Shown: one piece after another, positions 16,648 through 23,193 of the stretch
Position numbering within the stretch: the first letter of the stretch is position 1
Layout of the letters: each line of letters opens with the position of its first letter
Source: Niveibacterium terrae
GTDB taxonomy: Bacteria > Pseudomonadota > Gammaproteobacteria > Burkholderiales > Rhodocyclaceae
Assembly: GCF_048213115.1 (NCBI RefSeq)
Contig: NZ_CP172404.1
Span: 1,550,001 to 1,614,000, forward strand
Length of the DNA stretch: 64,000 bases
Direction: 5' to 3'
Made by a program: the position numbers and the translations under genes
Notes under the pieces: generated by a model
What the model was told of the DNA's origin: nothing
What the model saw: only the letters and a program-made list of their open reading frames with translations
Database searches by the model: none

Positions 16648-16722
16648 TGGTGCCTCCGGCGAGAATCGAACTCACATTTGCCGCTTAGGAGGCGGCCGTT
16701 CTATCCATTGAACTACGGCGGC
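16648..16722 (-). tRNA. tRNA-Arg (anticodon CCT)
   Basis: The minus strand folds as a tRNA. It has a 7-bp acceptor stem with one G-A mismatch at position 4-69, a D-arm (GTTC...GAAC), an anticodon stem GCCGC/GCGGC with loop CTCCTAA (anticodon CCT at plus positions 687-689 of the 16 kb block), a T-arm GTGAG/CTCGC with loop TTCGATT, discriminator A, and an encoded CCA. A terminator follows at once, so it is a single-gene unit. Confidence 0.92.
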
Positions 16723-16790
16723 ACAGGGCTTCACGGGGAAGCCCGGGGTGCGAAGCCTACCACAAACAGGCTGCGGCGCGGGCGTTTTGC

Positions 16791-17387
16791 TCAGAGCGCT
16801 GCGGGCTCGCCGTCTTCAGGCGCTCCGGGGGCGGAGGCTCCGAAACTCATCCGCGTGATCAGCCCGTCGCGGAGGATGAACTGGTGGTAGAGCGCGCCGC
16901 AAACGTGCAGAGCGAGCGTGGCCGCGAGCAGGCTCGCCGTGCCGATATGAAAGGCCCTCAGCGGCAGTGCTTCGAGGCCCACCGGTAGCACGCCATGCAC
17001 CGAGAGGAAAACCGCGATCAGATTCTCCTGGATGACCATCGCTATTCCGCTTCCTATCATCAAGAAGGTCAGCGCTTCGAGCAAGCGGTGCACGATGATG
17101 GCGAGCGCGTCGGCCCAACGCATTCCCGAGGACAGGGCAGGGGGGGCGACGGTACGGCCGCGCGTAGCGAGGCGCAGCATCGAGGCGACGAAGATCAGGG
17201 AACCGACGCTGATGTGGCGGATCAAAGCAGAGACTTTGTCGGGCGAAGAAGCGGGAATGCGGGTCATCACGAAAGTGCTCATCACGAGCGCGGCGAGGAT
17301 CATCGCCGCGATGGCCCAGTGCAGAAGACGCACCAGAGGAGAGTGACAAGCGGGCTTTTTTGTATCGAGACGTTTTGCGCAGTGCAT
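16791..17387 (-). CDS. cytochrome b561 family membrane protein
   Basis: This 198-residue protein has four predicted membrane helices. Haem-ligand His candidates lie where b561 proteins carry them: RLLHWAIAA (helix 1), RHISVGSLIF (helix 2), the FHIGTASLLAATLALHVCGALYHQ stretch (helix 4), and VHRLLEALT (helix 3). It probably passes electrons between the quinone pool and a periplasmic partner, or scavenges superoxide as CybB does. It stands alone between the tRNA and a divergent secreted-protein gene. Confidence 0.88.
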   Translation of the reverse strand: MHCAKRLDTKKPACHSPLVRLLHWAIAAMILAALVMSTFVMTRIPASSPDKVSALIRHISVGSLIFVASMLRLATRGRTVAPPALSSGMRWADALAIIVHRLLEALTFLMIGSGIAMVIQENLIAVFLSVHGVLPVGLEALPLRAFHIGTASLLAATLALHVCGALYHQFILRDGLITRMSFGASAPGAPEDGEPAAL

Positions 17388-17554
17388 CGGAAAGCTCGCG
17401 GTGTTCAGGGCTACAGGCGTTTGACGATACGCGCCCGGGCCGGGCTTGGCAAAGCGCAGCCTGACCGGGTATGACTTTGGGGTAAGCTTCGACGGTGTCG
17501 CCCGCGCCAGAAGTCAGCAGTGGGGGCACGGATCTTCCTTGTCTGGAGAATTGA

Positions 17555-18058
17555 ATGAAAGCTTTGATCCTCGCTGCCTCCCTGCTCGTTTCGCCGGCCT
17601 TCGCCGCCGATGTGGGTGTTTCGATCAGCATTGGCCAGCCTGGCTTTTACGGCCGGATAGACATCGGCAACGACTATCCCGTGCCTGTCCTCGTCGCGCC
17701 CCGGCCGGTTGTGGTCGAGCCGGCCTACCATGATCGCGCGCCGATCTACCTGAACGTGCCTCCGGGCCACTACAAGAACTGGCGCAAGCACTGTCGTCAG
17801 TACAACGCCTGCGGCGAGCGCGTCTATTTCGTCCGCAACGACTGGTATGAGCGTCAGTACGCGCCCCACTACCGGGACCGCCATCCGGAGTTTCACGGCA
17901 ATCGCCACGATGATCGCCGGGACGGCCCCGGGCGCGACCACCGGGATGGGCCCCGGGACGACCGTCGGGATGATCATCGGGACAGGCCAAGGGATGATCG
18001 GCACGACCGACGCGATCGCGATGATCGCGGCCCGGGGCGCGAGGACCACCACCGTTAA
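17555..18058 (+). CDS. secreted protein with Asp/Arg/His-rich low-complexity tail
   Basis: This 167-residue protein has a signal peptide (MKALILAASLLVSPAFAAD). A conserved part contains SIGQPGFYGRIDIGNDYP and a basic segment with the Cys pair KHCRQYNACGERVYFV, typical of a betaproteobacterial family of unknown function. From about residue 113 the sequence becomes a mix of Asp, Arg and His (DDRRDG, DHRDG, RDDRR units), encoded by imperfect GATGATCGC/GGGACGAC-type repeats that may vary in number. Metal or polyanion binding is possible. The leader carries GGAGAATTG before the ATG. Confidence 0.8.
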   Translation: MKALILAASLLVSPAFAADVGVSISIGQPGFYGRIDIGNDYPVPVLVAPRPVVVEPAYHDRAPIYLNVPPGHYKNWRKHCRQYNACGERVYFVRNDWYERQYAPHYRDRHPEFHGNRHDDRRDGPGRDHRDGPRDDRRDDHRDRPRDDRHDRRDRDDRGPGREDHHR

Positions 18059-18112
18059 GCTCTGAGCGGGGCGCGGACTTGTGTCCGCCGTCTTGCGCCG
18101 GAAGGGAGTGTG

Positions 18113-18880
18113 ATGTTCGCAAGAGGGCTGGGGGCCGCGGTTTTCTTCGCTGTGCTGGGTCAGGCCGCCGCGGCGGATCAAGCGCCGGTGCGTCTCGCGA
18201 CTTTTGAGTACCCCCCTTATGCCTTCCAGGCCGGCGCAAGCGCTCAGGGTTTGAGTGCGGATCTCGTCCGTGAAGCCTTCGCGCGGATGGGGCGACGCGT
18301 ATCGATCGAGTTCTATCCGCTCAATCGTGGTCTGAAGCTGCTCGAAGCCGGGGAAGTCTCCGGTTTCTTCACGATCAAGAAGACGCCTGAGCGCATCGCA
18401 AAGTTCGTCTTTCCGCACAAACCGATGATTCGTCAGGATTATGTTTTCTTCATCCGCAAAGGCTCACGGGTCAGCTTCACGGGCAGTTTCGCGGATCTCT
18501 CCGCCGCGACGATAGGCGTCGTGATGTCGACTTCCTATGGTCAACGCTTCGATGAGGCGGCGGCGAGGGGCGCTTTCGCGAAGATCGAAGCGGCTGCCTC
18601 CTACGAACAAATCTTCAGGATGCTGGTCGGAGAACGGGTCGATGCGGTGATCTGCTCCCGCCTCGTCGGTCTCGAGTTCATCCGGCGCATCGGTGCGACC
18701 GGGCGCGTCGAAATCAGCGGTCCGCCGGTCGAAACCACGCTGAGTTATCTGGCTTTCACCGCGAAGAAGGCCGATGCTGCTCTGGCTCCCGCCTTCGACA
18801 AGGCGATGGAGGCGATGGAAAGAGATGGCAGCCTGAACCGTATTCTCGAGCTCCACGAGGACCTGATCCGCGGACGCTAG
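18113..18880 (+). CDS. periplasmic solute-binding protein, SBP_bac_3 type (copy 1 of 2)
   Basis: This 255-residue protein has a signal peptide (cleavage after GQAAAAD) and the family-3 solute-binding fold: VRLATFEYPPYAF, GLSADLVREAFARMG, FTIKKTPERIAKFVFP and a hinge region near TIGVVMSTSYGQRFDE. Such proteins bind amino acids or small ligands, but no permease or ATPase is nearby, so it may serve a transporter elsewhere or act in sensing. The next gene is a close paralogue 30 nt away. The ATG at 18113 follows GGAAGGGAG; a GTG one codon earlier is an alternative. Confidence 0.88.
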   Translation: MFARGLGAAVFFAVLGQAAAADQAPVRLATFEYPPYAFQAGASAQGLSADLVREAFARMGRRVSIEFYPLNRGLKLLEAGEVSGFFTIKKTPERIAKFVFPHKPMIRQDYVFFIRKGSRVSFTGSFADLSAATIGVVMSTSYGQRFDEAAARGAFAKIEAAASYEQIFRMLVGERVDAVICSRLVGLEFIRRIGATGRVEISGPPVETTLSYLAFTAKKADAALAPAFDKAMEAMERDGSLNRILELHEDLIRGR

Positions 18881-18910
18881 TGCGCTATCCGGGCGCGAAG
18901 GAGACCGTCG

Positions 18911-19675
18911 ATGACTGCGGGGTGTCTGCCGGGAGTGCTCTGCGGCGCTTTGCTGGGCCTGTCTGCCGGCGTGTCGGCGCAGACGCCTGTGCGCCTTGCT
19001 TCCTTTGAGTACCCGCCTTACATCGTCCAGACCGAGGCGGGCGCCCAGGGGCTCTCCGCCGACCTCGTTCGCGAAGCCTTCGCGCGGATGAGGCGAGGCG
19101 TTCTGATCGAGTTCTATCCGTGGAACCGGAGTGTGAAGCTTCTCGAGGCCGATGCGATCGACGGGCTGTTCACGATCAAGAAGACTCCTGAGCGCATGAA
19201 GCGGCTCAATTATCCGAACAAGCCGCTGATCCGTCAGGACTATGTGTTCTTCGTCCGCAAGGGCTCCCGAACCCGCTTTGCGGGCGATTTGGCCGATCTC
19301 TCCGCCGCGACGATAGGCGTCGTGACCTCGACTTCTTATGGCCAGCGCTTCGATGAGGCGGCGGCGCGAGGGGCGTTCTCGAGAACAGAGTCGGCGAGTT
19401 CCTACGAGCTGATTTTCAGGATGCTGGCGGGAGGTCGGGTCGATGCGGTGATCTGCTCGCGCCTCGTCGGGCTCGAATTCGCTCGGCGCATCGGCGCGGA
19501 CAAACTCATCGAGATCAGCGGTCCGCCCGTCGAGACCGCTCTGAGCTATCTGGTCTTTGCGCCAAAGAATGCCGCTCTGGCTCCCTCCTTTGACAAGGCG
19601 ATCACGACGATGGAGCGCGACGGCACACTGGAGCGGATTCTCGCGCGCTACGGAGCTCAGCAGAACAAGCCCTAG
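18911..19675 (+). CDS. periplasmic solute-binding protein, SBP_bac_3 type (copy 2 of 2)
   Basis: This 254-residue paralogue of the preceding gene has the same order of motifs: SFEYPPYIV, GLSADLVREAFARM, the FTIKKTPERMKRL loop, and SRLVGLEFARRIG. Long nearly identical stretches (for example the DLSAATIGVV...TSTSYGQRFDEAAARGAF region) mark a tandem duplication. Differences cluster at likely ligand-contact loops (HKPMI to NKPLI, EAGEVSG to EADAIDG), so ligand preference may have shifted. The signal peptide ends near GVSAQ. The two genes are very probably one transcript. Confidence 0.88.
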   Translation: MTAGCLPGVLCGALLGLSAGVSAQTPVRLASFEYPPYIVQTEAGAQGLSADLVREAFARMRRGVLIEFYPWNRSVKLLEADAIDGLFTIKKTPERMKRLNYPNKPLIRQDYVFFVRKGSRTRFAGDLADLSAATIGVVTSTSYGQRFDEAAARGAFSRTESASSYELIFRMLAGGRVDAVICSRLVGLEFARRIGADKLIEISGPPVETALSYLVFAPKNAALAPSFDKAITTMERDGTLERILARYGAQQNKP

Positions 19676-19728
19676 TCAGGATGTATGCGCTCCCGACTTA
19701 GGGCCGACCGATCAGAGCGTCGCGACCG

Positions 19729-20100
19729 CTACAGGACGGCGCGTTCGGCTACAAACCAGAGCTTCGAGCGCTCGAGGTCTACGAAGCGGTGTTCGTCCTC
19801 GAGCACAAGGGCGAGCGCGCGGACGCCTTCGGGGGTTGTCCGCGCGGCGAGGAAGTCTTCGCGGCTGTCCCACCACAGCTCGGCGCAGCCATCGAAATCG
19901 GCGGGCTCGGCGTCGCGGCCGGCGCGTATCGCTTCCTGAAGCGCTGGATCGGCCAGCGGAGCATTCTGGATGTAGCGGCGGATCTTCAGGGCATGGCTTT
20001 GCGCCTGGATCAGCGGCGCGTGTCGCTCGCGCCAGTGCATGTCGAATTCTTCCGCGCTCAGAGAGGGGAGGCGGCGCACGCAGGTGATCAGTTTGAACAT
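19729..20100 (-). CDS. EthD-domain protein
   Basis: This 123-residue protein has the EthD pattern: FKLITCVRRLPSLSAEEFDMHWRERHAPLIQ at the N-terminus and FDGCAELWWDSREDFLAA in the middle, a dimeric ferredoxin-like fold found with degradation or detoxification enzymes. It is transcribed away from the MerR-type gene, and its promoter region contains the palindrome at 20141-20160. It is therefore the likely target of that regulator. Confidence 0.85.
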   Translation of the reverse strand: MFKLITCVRRLPSLSAEEFDMHWRERHAPLIQAQSHALKIRRYIQNAPLADPALQEAIRAGRDAEPADFDGCAELWWDSREDFLAARTTPEGVRALALVLEDEHRFVDLERSKLWFVAERAVL

Positions 20101-20133
20101 GTCTTCTCCTTGGGGGTTGTCGGGGAGGGAGAA

Positions 20134-20164
20134 GCGTAAACTCTGACAGTACTGTCAGAGTCAA
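20134..20164 (-). promoter_or_regulatory. MerR-type promoter and perfect 20-bp palindromic operator
   Basis: Positions 20141-20160 form a perfect palindrome (ctctgacagt / actgtcagag). On the minus strand it is framed by a -35-like TTGACT (20159-20164) and a weak -10-like TTACGC or TTTACG (20134-20140), an 18-19 bp spacer. Overlong spacers holding a dyad are the mark of MerR-family-activated promoters. The plus-strand MerR gene starts 16 nt away, so it may also autoregulate. Confidence 0.7.
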
Positions 20165-20176
20165 GCGGGAGTCCTG

Positions 20177-20572
20177 ATGAAGATCGGCCAGGCGGCGCGG
20201 GAGAGTGGAGTCACTATCCGGATGCTGCGCTACTACGAGGATCAGGGGTTGATCCATCCCCGGCGCAGCGACGCTCGCTACCGGGAATATGCGCAGGCGG
20301 ACGTCGAACTCGCCCGCCGCGTCCAGGCCTTGAGCCGCGCCGGCCTGACGCTTGCCGTGATCGCGGCCATCCTGCCCTGCGTGGCTTCATTGCGCGCGGA
20401 TGCCGCCAAACCCTGTCCAAATCTTCTCTCGGTGCTGCGCCGCAAGCAGCAGGAGCTCGAAGAGCAGATCGCTTTATTCGAGCTTCAGCGCGCTGCGATC
20501 GCCGATTACCTGCTTGCCCAGTCCGAGGATGGGGCCGCGCTCAGCAAATCCTCGGCAGCTGACTTCCGCTGA
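20177..20572 (+). CDS. MerR-family transcriptional regulator
   Basis: This 131-residue protein has the MerR winged-helix start (KIGQAARESGVTIRMLRYYEDQGLIHP, residues 2-28) and a coiled-coil dimerisation helix in the C-terminal third (LRRKQQELEEQIALFELQRAAI). Two Cys (LPCVASLRADAAKPCPN) lie in the effector region, so metal or redox sensing is possible but unproved. It faces the EthD gene across a perfect palindrome, and its 3' end overlaps the convergent hypE gene by 32 nt. Confidence 0.9.
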   Translation: MKIGQAARESGVTIRMLRYYEDQGLIHPRRSDARYREYAQADVELARRVQALSRAGLTLAVIAAILPCVASLRADAAKPCPNLLSVLRRKQQELEEQIALFELQRAAIADYLLAQSEDGAALSKSSAADFR

Positions 20573-21569
20573 GCATGTCGAGCACCCGGCGGGTGCCCAA
20601 AGCGGTCTCGACCGTGACGCCCGGCGCTGCCAGGACCGTGCCGATCCGCGCTGCGTCGCGGCAGTGCGGCTGGGCGCGCAGGCAGGCCAGGGCCGAATCG
20701 GCCTGATCGGTGGGCAGGAAGAGCACGAAGCGGCCCTCACAGGCGATCTGCAGAGGGTCCAGCCCCAGTAGTTCGCTCGCCGCGCGCACCGGGGGCGAGA
20801 TCGGAATGGCCGTTTCCTGCAGCGCGATGCCCTGCCCCGCATCTGAGGCGATCTCGACCAGCGCGCTGGCGAGTCCGCCCCGGGTCAGGTCGCGCAGGCA
20901 GTGCAGCTCCAGCCCCGCTTCCAGCAGGCTCAGGACGGCGCGGTGCAGGCAGGCGACATCGCTCTCGATCGAGGTTTCGAAGGCGAGGCCTGTGCGCTGC
21001 GCGAGCACCGCGATGCCGTGGCGGCCCGGATCGCCGCTGACGATCACCGCGTCGCCGGCTCTGACCGAGGCGGGGGCCAGTGTCTGCGTGTGCTCAATGA
21101 CGCCGATTCCCGACGTGTTGATGAAGATCCCGTCGCCCTTGCCGCGCTCGACGACCTTGGTGTCGCCGGTGACGATGGTGACGCCGGCGGCGTCGGCTTC
21201 GCCGCGTAACGACGCGAGGATTTCTTCGAGTTCGGCGATCGCAAAGCCTTCTTCGAGCAGCAGCGCGAGCGACAGATAGAGCGGTTTTGCGCCGACCATC
21301 GCGAGGTCGTTGACGGTGCCGCAGACGGCCAGGCTGCCGATGTTCCCGCCCGGGAAGAAAGGAGGGGTGACGACGAAGCTGTCGGTCGTGAAAGCGAGGC
21401 GCTGCGCCCCGCAGCTCAGCACCGCCGAGTCGGTCTGACCCAGCCCGGCGCCGCCCAGCGCCGGCAGCACGGTGCGCGACAGGAGCTGGTGCATCAGCCG
21501 ACCGCCGCTGCCGTGCGCGAGCAGCACGCGGTCGGTTCCGGTGACGGGAATCGGGCAGCTGAAGTCCAT
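20541..21569 (-). CDS. hypE: [NiFe]-hydrogenase maturation protein HypE
   Basis: This 342-residue protein has the PurM/AIR-synthase fold of HypE. Its C-terminus is PRIC, where the terminal Cys takes a carbamoyl group from HypF and is dehydrated to thiocyanate, the source of hydrogenase cyanide ligands. Conserved segments include LAHGSGGRLMHQL (17-29), TTDSFVVTPPFFPGGNIGSLAVCGTVNDLAMVGA (60-93) and TRGGLASALVEIA. It is the last hyp gene of the minus-strand operon. No strong ribosome binding site is seen at 21569, so coupling to the small upstream ORF is possible. Confidence 0.97.
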   Translation of the reverse strand: MDFSCPIPVTGTDRVLLAHGSGGRLMHQLLSRTVLPALGGAGLGQTDSAVLSCGAQRLAFTTDSFVVTPPFFPGGNIGSLAVCGTVNDLAMVGAKPLYLSLALLLEEGFAIAELEEILASLRGEADAAGVTIVTGDTKVVERGKGDGIFINTSGIGVIEHTQTLAPASVRAGDAVIVSGDPGRHGIAVLAQRTGLAFETSIESDVACLHRAVLSLLEAGLELHCLRDLTRGGLASALVEIASDAGQGIALQETAIPISPPVRAASELLGLDPLQIACEGRFVLFLPTDQADSALACLRAQPHCRDAARIGTVLAAPGVTVETALGTRRVLDMLSGSQLPRIC

Positions 21570-21576
21570 CGGAGCG

Positions 21577-21735
21577 TCAGGCGTCGGTCAGCTGTTTGAG
21601 CGAATCGGCCACCATCCGGGTGTGCTGCGCAGTTTCCGAAGCGTTGCGGGTCCGCGCCTGGATTTGCGCCGAGCTTCCCCTCAGGGGTATCACCCCGGTT
21701 GTGGTCGAAGCCTTCGTTTTTCCGAACCATCTCAT
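21577..21735 (-). CDS. small hypothetical protein between hypD and hypE
   Basis: This possible 52-residue protein starts at the ATG at 21735, which has GGAGAG 4 nt upstream; in-frame ATGs at 21747 and 21771 are alternatives. It has a basic N-terminus (RWFGKTKAS) and a polar helical C-terminus with no cysteines, membrane segment or recognised motif. It ends 7 nt before the hypE start. The region 21736-21883 between it and hypD carries no other recognised gene. It may be a real hyp-locus gene or just leader sequence. Confidence 0.4.
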   Translation of the reverse strand: MRWFGKTKASTTTGVIPLRGSSAQIQARTRNASETAQHTRMVADSLKQLTDA

Positions 21736-21883
21736 CGCGCTCTCCATTTCTATCTGCTTGTTTTGTGGCATAGGCCTTGCCTTGCCCGAGTCGGTGTCCG
21801 ATGAACGGATCTGATCTGACGACGCAATCAGAATTAACGGTAGTAGAGGGGCTGACTTTATTCAGGGGCTTCTCGCGGCGGAT

Positions 21884-22963
21884 TTAGCGATAGCGCTGAA
21901 AGGCGGCGCAGACGCCTTCGGACGAGACCATCGTGGCGCCGAGCGGATGTTCGGGCGTGCAGAGGCGGCCGAAGTGCGGGCAGTCGAGCGGGGATTTGAC
22001 GCCGCGCAGCAGCTCTGCGGCGATGCAGCCGTGCTCATCGGGCGCCGGCTGTGCCGTAGCCGGGAAGCGCCGCTCGGCGTCGAGGTCCGCATAGTCAGCT
22101 GATAGCGCCAGAGCGCTGTCGGCGATCGCGCCCAGCCCCCGCCATTCGCGCGTGGCGATCTGGAACACTTCCTTGAGCATCTTCTGTGCGGCCGGATTGC
22201 CCTCGTCGCGGACGACGCGGCGGTAGGCGTTCTCGACGCCGTAGCGACCGGCTTCGAGCGCCTCGACGCAGGCGAGGATGGCCTGCATCAGATCCAGCGC
22301 TTCAAAGCCGGCGACGACGATCGGGATGCGCTCGCGCGCGGCGAGGACATGGTATTCGGCGCATCCCATCACCGCGCAGACGTGGCCGGCGGCGAGAAAA
22401 CCGTCTATCCGGGAGTCGGGCGCAGCGAGCAGCGCGGTGATCGCGGGCGGAACCCTGAACTGGGAGACGAGCAGCGAGAAGTTTTTGACGCCGCGCCGCT
22501 TCGCCTGCCAGGCCGCCATCGCGCTGGTCGGCGCGGTGGTCTCGAAGCCGATCGCGAAGAACACGACTTCGCGATCGGGCCTGGCCTCGGCGAGCGCCAG
22601 CGCGTCGAGCGGGGAGTAGACGACGTGCAGCTCGGCGCCGCGCGAGCGCGCTTCGAGCAGCGATTCCCGGCTTCCGGGCACGCGCAGCATGTCGCCAAAG
22701 GAGCAGAAGATTACGCCCGGGCGAGAGGCGATCCCGATTGCCCGGTCTATCGCCGCAACCGGCGTCACGCAGACCGGACAGCCCGGGCCGTGCAGCAGGC
22801 GAAGGCCGGCGGGGAGCAGCGCGTCGAGGCCGTTCCTGATGATCGCATGGGTCTGGCCGCCGCAGATCTCCATGATCGACCAAGGGCGGCTCGTCGCGCG
22901 TGCGATCCGCTCCGCACAGCGCAGCACCGGATCGGCCGCCCGGAACTCATCGACGAACTTCAT
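21884..22963 (-). CDS. hypD: [NiFe]-hydrogenase maturation protein HypD
   Basis: This 359-residue HypD is the iron-sulfur scaffold that, with HypC, assembles the Fe(CN)2CO unit. Signatures are EICGGQTHAI (residues 33-42), HGPGCPVCVTP (about 68-78), FAIGFETTAPT, and C-terminal Cys residues of the [4Fe-4S] site in DEHGCIAAELLRG and SPLDCPHFGRLCTPEHPLG. Length and order are normal. It overlaps hypC by 4 nt. The 112-nt gap after its stop is the first break in the operon. Confidence 0.97.
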   Translation of the reverse strand: MKFVDEFRAADPVLRCAERIARATSRPWSIMEICGGQTHAIIRNGLDALLPAGLRLLHGPGCPVCVTPVAAIDRAIGIASRPGVIFCSFGDMLRVPGSRESLLEARSRGAELHVVYSPLDALALAEARPDREVVFFAIGFETTAPTSAMAAWQAKRRGVKNFSLLVSQFRVPPAITALLAAPDSRIDGFLAAGHVCAVMGCAEYHVLAARERIPIVVAGFEALDLMQAILACVEALEAGRYGVENAYRRVVRDEGNPAAQKMLKEVFQIATREWRGLGAIADSALALSADYADLDAERRFPATAQPAPDEHGCIAAELLRGVKSPLDCPHFGRLCTPEHPLGATMVSSEGVCAAFQRYR

Positions 22964-23193
22964 GACTGCGCGTCCATGTCGCGAAAGGCCGCCAGCGTCG
23001 CGCGCGCCTCGGCCTCGTCGAGCACGCTGAGCGCGAAGCCGGCGTGGATCAGCACATAGTCGCCGGGCCTGGCTTCCGGAAGGTAGGCGAGGCAGACGCT
23101 GCGCCTGACTCCGCCGAAGTCGATCAGGCCTTGCGGATTGGTCGGATCGCTTGCGTCGATAACGATGATCTCACCGGGAATGGCCAGGCACAT
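22960..23193 (-). CDS. hypC: [NiFe]-hydrogenase maturation chaperone HypC
   Basis: This 77-residue HypC begins MCLAIPGEI; Cys2 is the essential residue that carries the iron unit between HypD and the large-subunit precursor. The OB-fold pattern (GLIDFGGVRRSVCLAYL, GDYVLIHAGFALSVLDEAEA) is complete. It starts on the last base of the hypF stop (TGATG) and ends in an ATGA overlap with hypD, so translation is chained. Confidence 0.97.
   Translation of the reverse strand: MCLAIPGEIIVIDASDPTNPQGLIDFGGVRRSVCLAYLPEARPGDYVLIHAGFALSVLDEAEARATLAAFRDMDAQS

Noticed and set aside
17900..18055. Short DNA repeats considered as a CRISPR-like or tandem repeat array
   Set aside because: They are imperfect, lack spacers and are codons for the Asp/Arg/His-rich tail of a secreted protein.
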